Source: Terrimicrobium sacchariphilum | GTDB lineage: Bacteria > Verrucomicrobiota > Verrucomicrobiia > Chthoniobacterales > Terrimicrobiaceae | Length of the DNA: 64,000 nt | Direction: 5' to 3' | Assembly (NCBI RefSeq): GCF_001613545.1 | Contig: NZ_BDCO01000002.1 | Coordinates: forward strand, 3,224,001 to 3,288,000 | The notes under the pieces: model-generated | What the model saw: the letters and a program-made list of their open reading frames with translations, nothing else | Told to the model about the DNA's origin: nothing | Databases searched by the model: none | Translations under genes and position numbers: made by a program | Shown: one piece after another, positions 8,789 through 17,428 of the stretch | Position numbering within the stretch: position 1 is the first letter of the stretch | How the letters are laid out: every line of letters starts with the position of its first letter

Positions 8789-9665
8789 GCACAGCCCCAT
8801 CGCAGGGGATCACCGTTACCTCCGCACCGGGAGCCGCCCTCAGGATTCCGGCGCGGATTTTCCCGGCCTGCCGAAGAAAGTCGCCGACCGGGAGCGCGGA
8901 ATCGCACAGAACCTCCACGTCGACAAAAATCCGGTTCCCCGAGTGTCGCGACCGAATCCGCCGCACCGGCCCGCTGAGGTCGCCCGATACACTCAATTCC
9001 TTGTCGATCCGAATCCGAATCGACTCCTCCACCGCCTCGTCGAGCAGGGCCGAGAGCGATTGCCGCAGGAGCAGCAGGGCGCTTTGCACGATGAGGGCCG
9101 CCATCGCCAGGGCACCGACAATGTCGAGATAGGCGCCGGCCGAACCCGCGAGTGCCGCCACTCCGAGCGTCGCGATCGAGAAAAAGGAGGCGCAGGCGGC
9201 GTTGCGATACATCACATACTGCGCATGGATCAGCGGTGACCACTCCGTGCGAAGCAACCCGCGGAAGCGCATGGCCAGAGCGACATTCACGCAGGCAAAC
9301 ACCAGCAATACCACTAGCCCGAATCCCGTGTGCTCGACCGGGCGCGGATCAAACAGGCTCTGCACCGCGCGTATCGCGAGAAAAACCAGACCGACAAACA
9401 TCAGCGGCACATTCACCAGCGACGCGAGATTTTCCCACTTCCCGAGCCCGTACTCAAACTTCCCCACCTGCCTCCGCAGGATACGTGCGCTCACGTAGAG
9501 AGCGAAGAAACTCGCGGGCAGTTCCAATCCCACTCGCAGACAATTTGCCCACAGGGTCAGAGAGTTCGCCACCCATGCTGCCGCCAGCGTACAAACAAAT
9601 GCCACTGACTCGCACCACACCATGACGACCAGGGTGCGATGGCGGTTATGCTCGGTACTGCTCAT
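8769..9665 (-). CDS. Cation diffusion facilitator-like protein, atypical metal site
   Basis: This 298-residue protein has the CDF fold: six hydrophobic helices, the conserved loop KFEYGLGKWENLASLVN after helix 2, the LLDEAVEE end of helix 6, and a C-terminal cytoplasmic ferredoxin-like domain (VRRIRSRHSGNRIFVDVEV). CDF proteins export Zn, Co, Fe or Mn by proton antiport. By eye the four transport-site residues known from YiiP (Asp45, Asp49, His153, Asp157) are not conserved: helix 2 reads ANCLRVGLELPAS and helix 5 VMYRNAACASF. Substrate and activity are therefore uncertain. Confidence 0.8.
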   Translation of the reverse strand: MSSTEHNRHRTLVVMVWCESVAFVCTLAAAWVANSLTLWANCLRVGLELPASFFALYVSARILRRQVGKFEYGLGKWENLASLVNVPLMFVGLVFLAIRAVQSLFDPRPVEHTGFGLVVLLVFACVNVALAMRFRGLLRTEWSPLIHAQYVMYRNAACASFFSIATLGVAALAGSAGAYLDIVGALAMAALIVQSALLLLRQSLSALLDEAVEESIRIRIDKELSVSGDLSGPVRRIRSRHSGNRIFVDVEVLCDSALPVGDFLRQAGKIRAGILRAAPGAEVTVIPCDGAVLTPGRS

Positions 9666-9776
9666 GAATTTTACCTATCTCGATCATGGCACAATAAAAG
9701 CGCCATGATGATATCGCAGCCCGCCGCGGTCGCCGGACGCCCCGCTTTTCACCGACCAGCCCAGCCCCCTCCTCAC

Positions 9777-10232
9777 ATGCCTTTCATCTCGCTATACACA
9801 CGACCTCACGTCCTTTCCCTTTGCCTGCTCGCGATGGGTTGGCTCCTGTCGATGGTTCCAGGCACCCTAGTGGCGGCGGATTTGCGCGGCACCGTTACCG
9901 ATGAGTCTGGCCAGCCAATTCCGGAAGCCCGTGTGCTTATTTCGACCGCGCAAGTGCGGGAGGGCTTCAGTCCCCTTTGCCCATCATGCTACAGCGACTG
10001 CGGGAAAGCGGCGACCACCGACTCGGACGGCCACTTCACCATCGCAAATATCGACGACGCGCTGTTGTTCAATGTCCTCATCGCGGCCAGGAGCTAAAAA
10101 GCTTTCCATTTGGAGGTGAGGCCAACCTTTTTCGTGATCTCACCTGCGGGTGTGATTCTCACAGCGACGCACGACCCGGAGGCAGCGTTGCAATCTCTCG
10201 CGAGCACGCTCGCAGAGACAAACCGCCCGTAG
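9777..10232 (+). pseudogene. Broken carboxypeptidase-regulatory/redoxin-like secreted protein
   Basis: From ATG 9777 the frame encodes a signal peptide (LSLCLLAMGWLLSMVPGTLVAA), then the start of a carboxypeptidase-regulatory-like beta-sandwich (DLRGTVTDESGQPIPEARV, TTDSDGHFTIANI). It stops at TAA 10095-10097. The same frame then continues without interruption to TAG at 10230-10232, encoding KAFHLEVRPTFFVISPAGVI, which looks like the cis-proline region of a thioredoxin/TlpA domain. Most of both domains is missing. I read this as a gene that lost an internal segment, with a stop at or near the junction. The 5' fragment alone would be 106 residues. Confidence 0.6.
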
Positions 10233-10246
10233 CGAAAGACGCTATC

Positions 10247-10468
10247 CTAGCGCCACCAGATGTTGCGCGTGCGCGGATTGCCGGCGGACTCGAAGGAATC
10301 CCCCTCGTCAGCGATGACCTTGTCGAGTTCCTCGATGGTGAAGTCGAAGCCATCCTGCACCGCCGAGGCGACAAACTCCTCCTTCGTCTCGAAGGCATTG
10401 TATTTCGCGCGCAGGTCCTTGTCTTTGCCTCCCGCGAGCAGCAGGCGTTCCACGTTCTCTCTGGACAT
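10247..10468 (-). CDS. Nif11-domain small protein, possible RiPP precursor
   Basis: This 73-residue protein has an N-terminal Nif11-type domain: MSRENVERLLL, LRAKYNAFETKEEFVASA, and DGFDFTIEELDKVI. Nif11 domains are leader peptides of many ribosomally made, modified peptides but also occur as stand-alone proteins of unknown role. After an acidic stretch the protein ends ESAG-NPRTRNIWWR, a short basic, Trp-rich tail after an Ala-Gly pair. No modifying enzyme or peptidase-transporter gene is next to it. A leader function is therefore inference. The gene lies between the broken carboxypeptidase-regulatory gene and an unknown ORF. Confidence 0.65.
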   Translation of the reverse strand: MSRENVERLLLAGGKDKDLRAKYNAFETKEEFVASAVQDGFDFTIEELDKVIADEGDSFESAGNPRTRNIWWR

Positions 10469-10757
10469 AAATGATGATGGACGGAGTTGTGCGCCACTTT
10501 CCGGATGACGTTTGCCACCCCTGAAAACGACACGGTTTGCTTTCGTTCCACCAAGACAGGGCCGCTACCCTCCCAACCGGGAAAATGCCCCTGCACCCAA
10601 GGCGTCTGTTACAACTTTTTGCTAACAGATCACGGGCCTTCTGACAAGACGGCTCGCATGGCTGCCGCGCGATTTCGCCATTTCGCCTCGTCCCTGGCCT
10701 CGCCTCCTGGCAGGATTTCGAGGTTCGCAAAGCTCCCAAAGTTTCTGCTCTCTCCTG
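10469..10757. other. Intergenic stretch, no clear feature
   Basis: This 289-bp gap separates the Nif11 gene (minus) from a small plus-strand gene. It contains no convincing ORF, hairpin or repeat that I could see, and would carry both divergent promoters. Confidence 0.4.
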
Positions 10758-11096
10758 ATGGCCAGACGCCGACTCCTCCAAATCCAGGGCATTACCCGCG
10801 CAGAGCGCCATGCAGTCACCTCGCAGGCCTCCGATGCGGTCATCGCCTGCCGCGGGTACATCCTCGACTACCATCAGTTTTCCAATATGGCGGTGTGCTT
10901 CACCATCGAGATTCCCTCAGCGAGACTGGCGGACCTGCGCATTCATCTCGCAGAGTTGGAGATCGATCTCCAGCCGCCATCTCCGGAGGAACTCACCCTC
11001 TCCACCGCGACCGGGGAGGTCGCCGCCAGCCTGCGAATCGCATTCATCCATAACGAACCTGATTTGCGGATCGAGGTCCCCGCCATCCCTGGCTGA
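10758..11096 (+). CDS. Hypothetical protein (112 aa)
   Basis: A 112-residue cytosolic protein without signal peptide or membrane segment. It contains a stretch with alternating hydrophobic residues (AVIACRGYILDYHQFSNMAVCFTIEIP) and an Arg/Leu/Asp-rich helix (ARLADLRIHLAELEIDLQPPSPEEL), which could form a small alpha/beta fold. I do not recognise a family. The composition is protein-like and no better frame competes on either strand, which supports it being real. Confidence 0.5.
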   Translation: MARRRLLQIQGITRAERHAVTSQASDAVIACRGYILDYHQFSNMAVCFTIEIPSARLADLRIHLAELEIDLQPPSPEELTLSTATGEVAASLRIAFIHNEPDLRIEVPAIPG

Positions 11097-11132
11097 CTGA
11101 AAACGACGATCAGTCCGGCCGCGCAGATCAAC

Positions 11133-11411
11133 TCACATGCGATGCCAATACCCAATTGCTACAATGATGATCGGTAACATCAGCAAAAGCCATCCGCCCG
11201 CGGCAACCAGCCAACCCGGCGTGGTACCGGTGATCGCCCCGCGTCCCGTCATTCCCGTAAACCCACCCATCTCCTCGCCAAACCAGATACAGGCCATCGG
11301 CAAGACCAGGAATATCGCCACCCGCCACACGAGTTCCCAGCCATGGGTGAAATATGCCAGGCAAAGATAGCTGAGTGCCACCCCCAGTGAGAAAAGTCGA
11401 TTAAGGTTCAT
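11133..11411 (-). CDS. Small membrane protein (92 aa)
   Basis: A 92-residue protein with three hydrophobic segments (about residues 5-20, 27-45 and 66-88). A glycine/threonine-rich loop (GGFTGMTGRGAITGTTPGW) lies between segments 2 and 3. No known family recognised. It is convergent with the small gene ending at 11096. Confidence 0.6.
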   Translation of the reverse strand: MNLNRLFSLGVALSYLCLAYFTHGWELVWRVAIFLVLPMACIWFGEEMGGFTGMTGRGAITGTTPGWLVAAGGWLLLMLPIIIVAIGYWHRM

Positions 11412-11777
11412 TCGGTTGAGCCAGGTCGTTCCGGCAAATGTTCTAGAGATTTTCCGAATCCCAGGCTAGCAGGCCACCGAGCAGAAAAAATCGGGAAATC
11501 CATTTTGCAAATCCCAACGATTCTCATGCAGCGCTTTGGCTCCGATCCTCCTCATTTCCGAAAAATCCTTAAAAAGACACGATATTATGAAGAGTTCGTG
11601 AAAACCGATCATCCCTCTCGCATTCAAGGTCCACAGCGCCCGTAACGATCTCACAATCCCCGATGGAGACTCCTCCGTGTGACTCTCTGCTTTCACTCTC
11701 ATCGCATTCCCCGTTACACTCTTCAGGTCGGGTTTACATGAGTATTGGCCGGTAAGTCCCGATGAGTTGTATACCCG
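11412..11777. other. Intergenic stretch upstream of the sensor kinase
   Basis: This 366-bp gap precedes the histidine kinase gene. A 78-residue open frame on the minus strand (11466-11702) looks non-coding. I see no hairpin followed by a T-run and no strong promoter motif. Confidence 0.4.
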
Positions 11778-13466
11778 ATGAACCTCCTCCGTAAATTGTC
11801 GTCGATTTCCCGCTCGCGGCTGCTGTTCTTTCTCGGGGCGATGCTGTTCCTCGGCTTCCTTCTCACCAGCACGATCAGCTATCTCGTGTCGCGCCAGTCA
11901 ATTCGCTCAGCCATCCTCCAGAACGAACTCCCGCTCTCGAGCAACAACATCTACTCGGAGATCCAGCACGACCTTTTCCGCCCGATCCTCATCTCGTCCC
12001 TGATGGCGAATGATACCTTTGTAAAAACCTGGCTGATGCAGGGCGAAAAGGACGAGTCGGCGATCACGGACTATCTCTCCCACATCAAGAAGAGGTACGG
12101 CACAATCACGGCATTCCTCGTCTCGGAAAACACGCGAAAATACTACAACGCGACGGAGGTGCTCAAGGTCGTCCGGGAGGACAATCCCGCGGATGAGTGG
12201 TTTTTCCGCGTCCGGAAGATGACGTCGGATTACGAAATCAACGTCGATCCCGACATGTCGAACAGCAATGCGATGACGATCTTCATCAACTATCGCATCC
12301 TGGGAAACAACGGGGAGTTCCTCGCGGCCACAGGCGTCGGACTCAGCGTTAGCGCGGTGAAATCCCTCATGCAAAAATATCGCGAGCGCTACCATCGCGA
12401 TGTTTATTTCTACGACCTCAAGGGCAATCTCGTCCTCCGCAGCCCCGCCGCACCAGGAACTGCCTCCGAGATCCCTGCTCATGCCGGGGAAAAGGCCATG
12501 CAGACCATTCTCGAGCAGGTCGGCCGGGGCGATACGACCGCGGAGATCTCGGTAGTCGCAAGCAATGGCTCTCTCGCTAGCTACCGCTATATCCCCGAGC
12601 TGAACTGGGTGCTCGTGGTCGAGCAGGCCTCCGACGGCACGGGAGCCATTCTTTACAAGACTTTCGGACTCAACTTCATCGTTTGCCTGCTCGTGGCGGC
12701 CCTGCTTCTCGGCATCTTTCACCAGACCATCATTCGCTATCAGCGCAACCTGGAGGCCAAGAATCTCCAGCTCGAACGCGCCAAGTCCGCCCGGGACCGG
12801 CTTTTCTCCATCATCGGCCATGACCTGCGCGGTCCCGTGGGGAACCTGAAGAGCTCCCTTGAGTTGCTCGGCAACGATTCGCTCGACATGGAAACCTTCA
12901 AGGAGATCCGCGATGACCTCCACCGCGGGGTGGATCACGTCCTCATCGCCCTGAGCAATCTCATGGAGTGGGGCAGCCTCCAGACCAATCCCCTGGAAGC
13001 CAAACCGGAAAGCGTGAACCTCCACACTGCGGCGCATGACGAGATCCAACTCCTCGCTCTCCTTGCCAAGGAAAAGCACATTCGCATCGAGAACGCCATC
13101 CCCGCCGAAGCCTCTCTCTGGGCCGATCCGCGACAGATCAAGTCCGTCATGCGCAACCTGCTGTCAAACGCCATCAAGTTTACCCGGACGGATGGCCATA
13201 TTTCCTTGTCCGCAAAACGGACCGCCAGTCAGTGGACCCTCGCCGTGACCGATGACGGGGTGGGTATGGACTCCGCCCGGAGCCATGCACTCTTTCATAC
13301 CGATGCAGATTCCACTCTCGGCACCAGGGGCGAGCGCGGTCTGGGGCTTGGCCTGCAATTGTGCATGGACTTCGTGCAGGCCAATGGCGGGACGATCTCG
13401 GTGGAAAGCATGCCCGGCAAAGGAACGACCTTCCTCGTCACCCTGCCCGCGGCGCTCGGATCCTGA
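11778..13466 (+). CDS. Membrane sensor histidine kinase, dCache-like sensor
   Basis: A 562-residue hybrid-free histidine kinase. It has transmembrane helix 1 at about residues 15-37, a periplasmic region of about 250 residues that looks like a double Cache sensor, helix 2 at about 298-315, and a short coiled segment. Then come HisKA with H-box FSIIGHDLRGPV (His348) and HATPase_c with N-box NLLSNAIKFT, G1 DDGVGM and G2 GLGLGLQL. The signal sensed is unknown. No response regulator lies next to it, so the kinase is an orphan in this window. Confidence 0.92.
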   Translation: MNLLRKLSSISRSRLLFFLGAMLFLGFLLTSTISYLVSRQSIRSAILQNELPLSSNNIYSEIQHDLFRPILISSLMANDTFVKTWLMQGEKDESAITDYLSHIKKRYGTITAFLVSENTRKYYNATEVLKVVREDNPADEWFFRVRKMTSDYEINVDPDMSNSNAMTIFINYRILGNNGEFLAATGVGLSVSAVKSLMQKYRERYHRDVYFYDLKGNLVLRSPAAPGTASEIPAHAGEKAMQTILEQVGRGDTTAEISVVASNGSLASYRYIPELNWVLVVEQASDGTGAILYKTFGLNFIVCLLVAALLLGIFHQTIIRYQRNLEAKNLQLERAKSARDRLFSIIGHDLRGPVGNLKSSLELLGNDSLDMETFKEIRDDLHRGVDHVLIALSNLMEWGSLQTNPLEAKPESVNLHTAAHDEIQLLALLAKEKHIRIENAIPAEASLWADPRQIKSVMRNLLSNAIKFTRTDGHISLSAKRTASQWTLAVTDDGVGMDSARSHALFHTDADSTLGTRGERGLGLGLQLCMDFVQANGGTISVESMPGKGTTFLVTLPAALGS

Positions 13467-13530
13467 GGGCTTCGCCCCACCGGCGAAGCAGCATTGGCGA
13501 GGGGGTTGTTTTGTGTTACCTCCTCTCACC

Positions 13531-15024
13531 ATGGTTACCGCACCCCCGTCAAGCCGCGCCTCCCGCCGGCGTACGCGTCCCTTCGCCGGTGCAGCACAGA
13601 GACACGCGATGCCCTGCGCCTGCTGCAGCCCGGCCGTACAGGCCATCCTCCAGCGGGTGATGAATGCCGGCATCGCCTCGCCGGAAACCGGCGTGCCTCT
13701 CGCCGAGGTCTCCCCTCATATCGAGAAGCCCCCAGTCGGACACGACACGCTCACCGCATCGGTCCGCCAACCGGTGCTGTTTTCCAACGTACGCCTTTTT
13801 GACGGCATCAAGCTCGAGGTACAAACCGGCCTCAAAGTCCTCATCGAGGGCGATCGCGTCTCAGCCATTCTCGGCGCAGGGGAAAAGGTCGCCGATGCGC
13901 AGGTAATCGATGGTCGTGGCGCGCTGCTGATGCCGGGCCTCATCGACGCCCACTGGCATTCCACGCTTTGCGCCATCCCTCAGATGGTGGCGATGACCGC
14001 CGATCCCGGCTACATCCATCTCGTGGCGGCTCGCGAGGCTGGTCGCACCCTGCTGCGGGGCTTTACCACCATTCGCGACGCGGGAGGACCCTCCTTTGCC
14101 CTCAAGCGAGCCATCGACGAGGGTATCACCTCAGGGCCGCGCATCTTTCCCTCCGGCGCAATGATTTCCCAGACCTCGGGCCATGGAGATTTCCGCCTGC
14201 GAGGTGAAATCCCCCGTCCTCCCGGAGGATCGCTCAGCCACGCCGAAGCCCTGGGAGCGGCCATGATAGCGGACGGCGAGACAGAGGTGTTGCGGCGGGT
14301 GCGCGAGCAACTCATGCTCGGAGCGACCCAGATCAAGCTCATGGCCGGGGGCGGCGTCACCTCCGCCTACGATCCCCTCGACAGCCTGCAATACACGGAC
14401 AAGGAATTACGTGCCGGAGTCGCCGCAGCGTCCGACTGGGGCACCTACGTGATGGTGCACGTCTACACACCGGATGGAATCCAGCGAGCCGTCCGAGCCG
14501 GGGTCCGTTCCATCGAGCACGGCCAACTGGCCGATGAGGAAACCGCTCGCATCATGGCTGACGAAGGCGTCTGGTGGAGCCTTCAGCCGTTCTTTGGCGA
14601 TGAGGACGCCAATGCACACGACGCCGCGGGCCACGCCAAGCAGCGCCTCGTCGCCGAGGGTACCGCTCGCGCGTACGAACTCGCAAAACACTACAAGATC
14701 AAGACCGCATGGGGCACCGACATCCTCTTTTCCCCAGCCAACCTACCCAACCACGCCCGACAGCTCGCCAAGCTCACGCGCTTCTATGATCCCCTCGAGC
14801 TTCTGCGTATGGCGACGGGTTCCAACGGGGAGCTTTTGAAAATGTCTGGTGCGCGCAGCACCTACGGCGGCGATCTGGGAGTCATCACGCCCGGCGCGAT
14901 GGCCGACCTCCTGCTCGTCGATGGCGATCCCACAAAGGACCTCGATTTCCTCACCGATGCCGACAACCTCCATGTCATCATGAAAGGCGGCGTGCGCGTG
15001 AAAGACACCCTCCCGGCGCTTTGA
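13531..15024 (+). CDS. Metal-dependent amidohydrolase (imidazolonepropionase/prolidase-like)
   Basis: From ATG 13531 the product is 497 residues. The amidohydrolase core shows the metal ligands in order: HxH in LIDAHWHS, the bridging Lys candidate in IKLMAGGG, His in MVHVYTP, His in IEHG, and Asp in GTDI. It ends with the urease-type small beta domain (GVITPGAMADLLLVDGDP). It hydrolyses a cyclic or linear amide or ester; the substrate is unclear. The first 80 or so residues are unusual, with an Arg-rich stretch and MPCACCSPAVQAILQRVM before the usual VLFSNVRLFDG. ATG 13609 is a possible later start. The frame continues upstream into the kinase gene without a likely start. Confidence 0.85.
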   Translation: MVTAPPSSRASRRRTRPFAGAAQRHAMPCACCSPAVQAILQRVMNAGIASPETGVPLAEVSPHIEKPPVGHDTLTASVRQPVLFSNVRLFDGIKLEVQTGLKVLIEGDRVSAILGAGEKVADAQVIDGRGALLMPGLIDAHWHSTLCAIPQMVAMTADPGYIHLVAAREAGRTLLRGFTTIRDAGGPSFALKRAIDEGITSGPRIFPSGAMISQTSGHGDFRLRGEIPRPPGGSLSHAEALGAAMIADGETEVLRRVREQLMLGATQIKLMAGGGVTSAYDPLDSLQYTDKELRAGVAAASDWGTYVMVHVYTPDGIQRAVRAGVRSIEHGQLADEETARIMADEGVWWSLQPFFGDEDANAHDAAGHAKQRLVAEGTARAYELAKHYKIKTAWGTDILFSPANLPNHARQLAKLTRFYDPLELLRMATGSNGELLKMSGARSTYGGDLGVITPGAMADLLLVDGDPTKDLDFLTDADNLHVIMKGGVRVKDTLPAL

Positions 15025-15057
15025 CACCGGGAGGATGCACTTCCCCCCAGGAAATAC

Positions 15058-17133
15058 TCACTGGCACATCTGCAAAACCTCGGCAGGGCTGAGGGCGCGA
15101 TTGTGAATCGTCACCTGGTCCAGCAATCCCACCAGTGATTCCGTCGTCGAGGTCTGGTCGAGCCGCGTGCCGAGAACGAGTGCGCCACTGCCGACCTTGA
15201 TTTGCGCCAGCGCGGCGGTCGGCACGTTGGAATCAGCCACGCCATCGACATAAAATCGCACGGTGGCCGTACCACCATTGATCTCCACCACGGCCGCCAC
15301 ATGCGTCCACACATTCAGCGGCACGACCTGTGTGCCATTGAACTGGGTCGGCGAGGATGACCCGTTGCCAACCAGGAGATTGAGAGTCCCATTGGTGTTG
15401 AAGCGCAGCCGGTAGCCGTTGTTAAAGCTCTTCGCAATCAGATTGGGTCGCGCGGTGAAGGATGAGGACTGCACCTTTACAAAGGCCCCCATGGTCAACG
15501 CGGTCGTCATGCGCAGCGACGGACTGTCGGGAATGACCATGCGGGCCCCCGCTCCATCGTACATCCCGGCAAGACCTCCCTCCACTGCATCGCTGGAATA
15601 GCCCGCCCCGGCCAGGGCTGTTCCATTATTGCCTGCTCCCGAGGCATCCGAGACGTTTTGCTCCAGCCCGTAATAGCCGACGAGTCCGCTGGTGGGAAAA
15701 AGCGACTCGGGAGGCAGCCCCTGGTGAAGCAGGGATTCCCACTGGATGTGATAATACTGCTGCCCCCACAACCCGGAGGCAAAAATTCCCGCGGGAGCCG
15801 CCGTGCGATACCAGAGTTCGCTCCGGATCACGGGGAGGAGCTGCTCGAGCTTTGGCAGCGCCACCCCCAGGTTGTCATGGAAGCGATCGTAGGCGATCTC
15901 AAAGGGCGCGGCCATGCCATCACCCGCATTCAGCACGCCCGAGGAGGCAAGGGCGGCGGGCAAGGGCTCGGAAAGACGAAAGCCCGCATGCAACTCGAGG
16001 AATTTCGCGATGCGGTCCTGATATCCCGAGTAAAGATCAATACCCTGGCGCCAGGCGATCTCGGCAACATTCATCGCCGCGGTGAAGCCAAACTCCACAT
16101 GCCCCAGATCGCGAAATGTCTCGCCACAAAGCCCGTCCACGAATGCCGGGACAGGATTGACGATGCTATTACGATTTGCCCCCATATACCACTGATCCAT
16201 CAGCGTGTATCCGCTGGCGGCGGGCATGAGCATCATTGTCTTGTCATCGCCCTTGCCGGCAAAGGGATAGTTCGGATATCCGCTGTTGTAGGTGTACAGC
16301 CAGTCGGCTGACGATCCCATCGTCGGATAGAGGTCCTGATGCATGGCCCAGAGCGTATTGGCATCGGGCTGGGTAATGAAATAATCCGCCTGGATGGGAG
16401 TCGCCCCGTCGGAGGCGAGATAGAAGTAACACGGGACATAGCTAACCCATTGGTGCAAACCCATGTAGAGCGCAGCGCGGTCATCGTTGAAAATACCAAT
16501 CGCCACCAGCGCATTGCAGACCGACAGCTCGCGGTTTCCATAAGCATAGCGAAACTTGAGTACAGGCAAAAATGCCCGGCTAAACATCGCCTGCACACTC
16601 GCCGTGTCGGCAGCCGTCCAGCCAGACCCCGGGGTATTGCGCAGCAACTCGGCTGCAGGAGCAAATACGGATGCCGCCCAGGCGGGGGCCAGATACCAGT
16701 TTGCCCCGACCTGTCCGAAGTTTTGTACCGTGGAGGCCCAGGCCAGGATCAGCGTCCGGGCGTTCTGGGCGTACTGGACGTCGCCGGTAAAATAAAAAAT
16801 CAATGCCTGGTTGTAGGCCGCATACGAGTCTCCCAGGAAACCCGACTGGGTCGTCGGCTCAGCCACGGCCTGCGGAGTGCGGGTCAGCTTGGAATGTCCG
16901 CTTTTCGTCAGGTTCGTGTAATATGTTTTCCACGGCTCGGTGTTGCTCTGGATCTTGCCTTTGATGAAATCCAGCTCGGCTTTGGAGTTCATCATGCTGC
17001 CGTCGTGCACGATGGTCAGGTTTTGCACATAGCTCTTCACCGCGGGAAGATCAGCCGTTCCGGTAACGACTATTCCCAGGGAAGATGCTGCTGCCAGCGA
17101 AAAGGCGCAGAGCGCCGCAAGGAGGATTTTCAT
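15058..17133 (-). CDS. Secreted alginate lyase-family protein with LamG domain
   Basis: From ATG 17133 the product is 691 residues with a Sec signal peptide (MKILLAALCAFSLAAASS). Residues about 50-400 resemble the alpha-toroid alginate lyase family (PF05426 type), with ANWYLAPAWAASVFAPAAELL, ELSVCNALVAIGIFNDD and ETFRDLGHVEFGFTAAMNVAEIAW. The final ~170 residues are a LamG/concanavalin-like domain (GLVGYYGLEQNVSDASG, VQSSSFTARPNLIAK, HNRALSPAEVLQMCQ), typical of Verrucomicrobiota polysaccharide-degrading enzymes. The likely role is extracellular or periplasmic depolymerisation of a uronic acid polymer. ATG 17238 would add 35 residues that do not look like a signal peptide. Confidence 0.8.
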   Translation of the reverse strand: MKILLAALCAFSLAAASSLGIVVTGTADLPAVKSYVQNLTIVHDGSMMNSKAELDFIKGKIQSNTEPWKTYYTNLTKSGHSKLTRTPQAVAEPTTQSGFLGDSYAAYNQALIFYFTGDVQYAQNARTLILAWASTVQNFGQVGANWYLAPAWAASVFAPAAELLRNTPGSGWTAADTASVQAMFSRAFLPVLKFRYAYGNRELSVCNALVAIGIFNDDRAALYMGLHQWVSYVPCYFYLASDGATPIQADYFITQPDANTLWAMHQDLYPTMGSSADWLYTYNSGYPNYPFAGKGDDKTMMLMPAASGYTLMDQWYMGANRNSIVNPVPAFVDGLCGETFRDLGHVEFGFTAAMNVAEIAWRQGIDLYSGYQDRIAKFLELHAGFRLSEPLPAALASSGVLNAGDGMAAPFEIAYDRFHDNLGVALPKLEQLLPVIRSELWYRTAAPAGIFASGLWGQQYYHIQWESLLHQGLPPESLFPTSGLVGYYGLEQNVSDASGAGNNGTALAGAGYSSDAVEGGLAGMYDGAGARMVIPDSPSLRMTTALTMGAFVKVQSSSFTARPNLIAKSFNNGYRLRFNTNGTLNLLVGNGSSSPTQFNGTQVVPLNVWTHVAAVVEINGGTATVRFYVDGVADSNVPTAALAQIKVGSGALVLGTRLDQTSTTESLVGLLDQVTIHNRALSPAEVLQMCQ

Positions 17134-17351
17134 GATTCGAGGGGAGGTGATCGACGAACGGCTGTTTTCGCCGCCCGTCTGCATGTTTTCACCAGCAGGC
17201 TTCAACGCGCCGATCAATCGACTGCGGCGCATTCTCACCGTTGCCGAGACTCGGGCATCCGCCCACTGGCGGGGGGATTTCCGTCATGCCTAATACGATC
17301 CCCCATGCACGACAAGAACCTCGATTGTCTCCCTGTAGAAGCAACCAGATG

Positions 17352-17364
17352 CGTGACATATCTC
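17352..17364 (+). repeat. 13-bp direct repeat CGTGACATATCTC, copy 1
   Basis: Identical to 17882-17894. The two copies flank the cytosine deaminase gene. This copy runs straight into a perfect 10-bp palindrome CTCCCGGGAG (17364-17373), 55 bases before the start codon. Confidence 0.5.
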
Positions 17365-17428
17365 TCCCGGGAGGGGGCCAACTGCATACTGGAAACGGAG
17401 AATCACCCGCGTTACCCTCCTTGCCACC

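Noticed and set aside
11466-11702. 78-residue minus-strand frame before the sensor kinase
   Set aside because: No ribosome-binding site or family pattern; composition does not look protein-like.
13252-13530. Upstream extension of the amidohydrolase frame into the kinase gene
   Set aside because: It would overlap the conserved HATPase region and adds no signal or domain; ATG 13531 is more likely.
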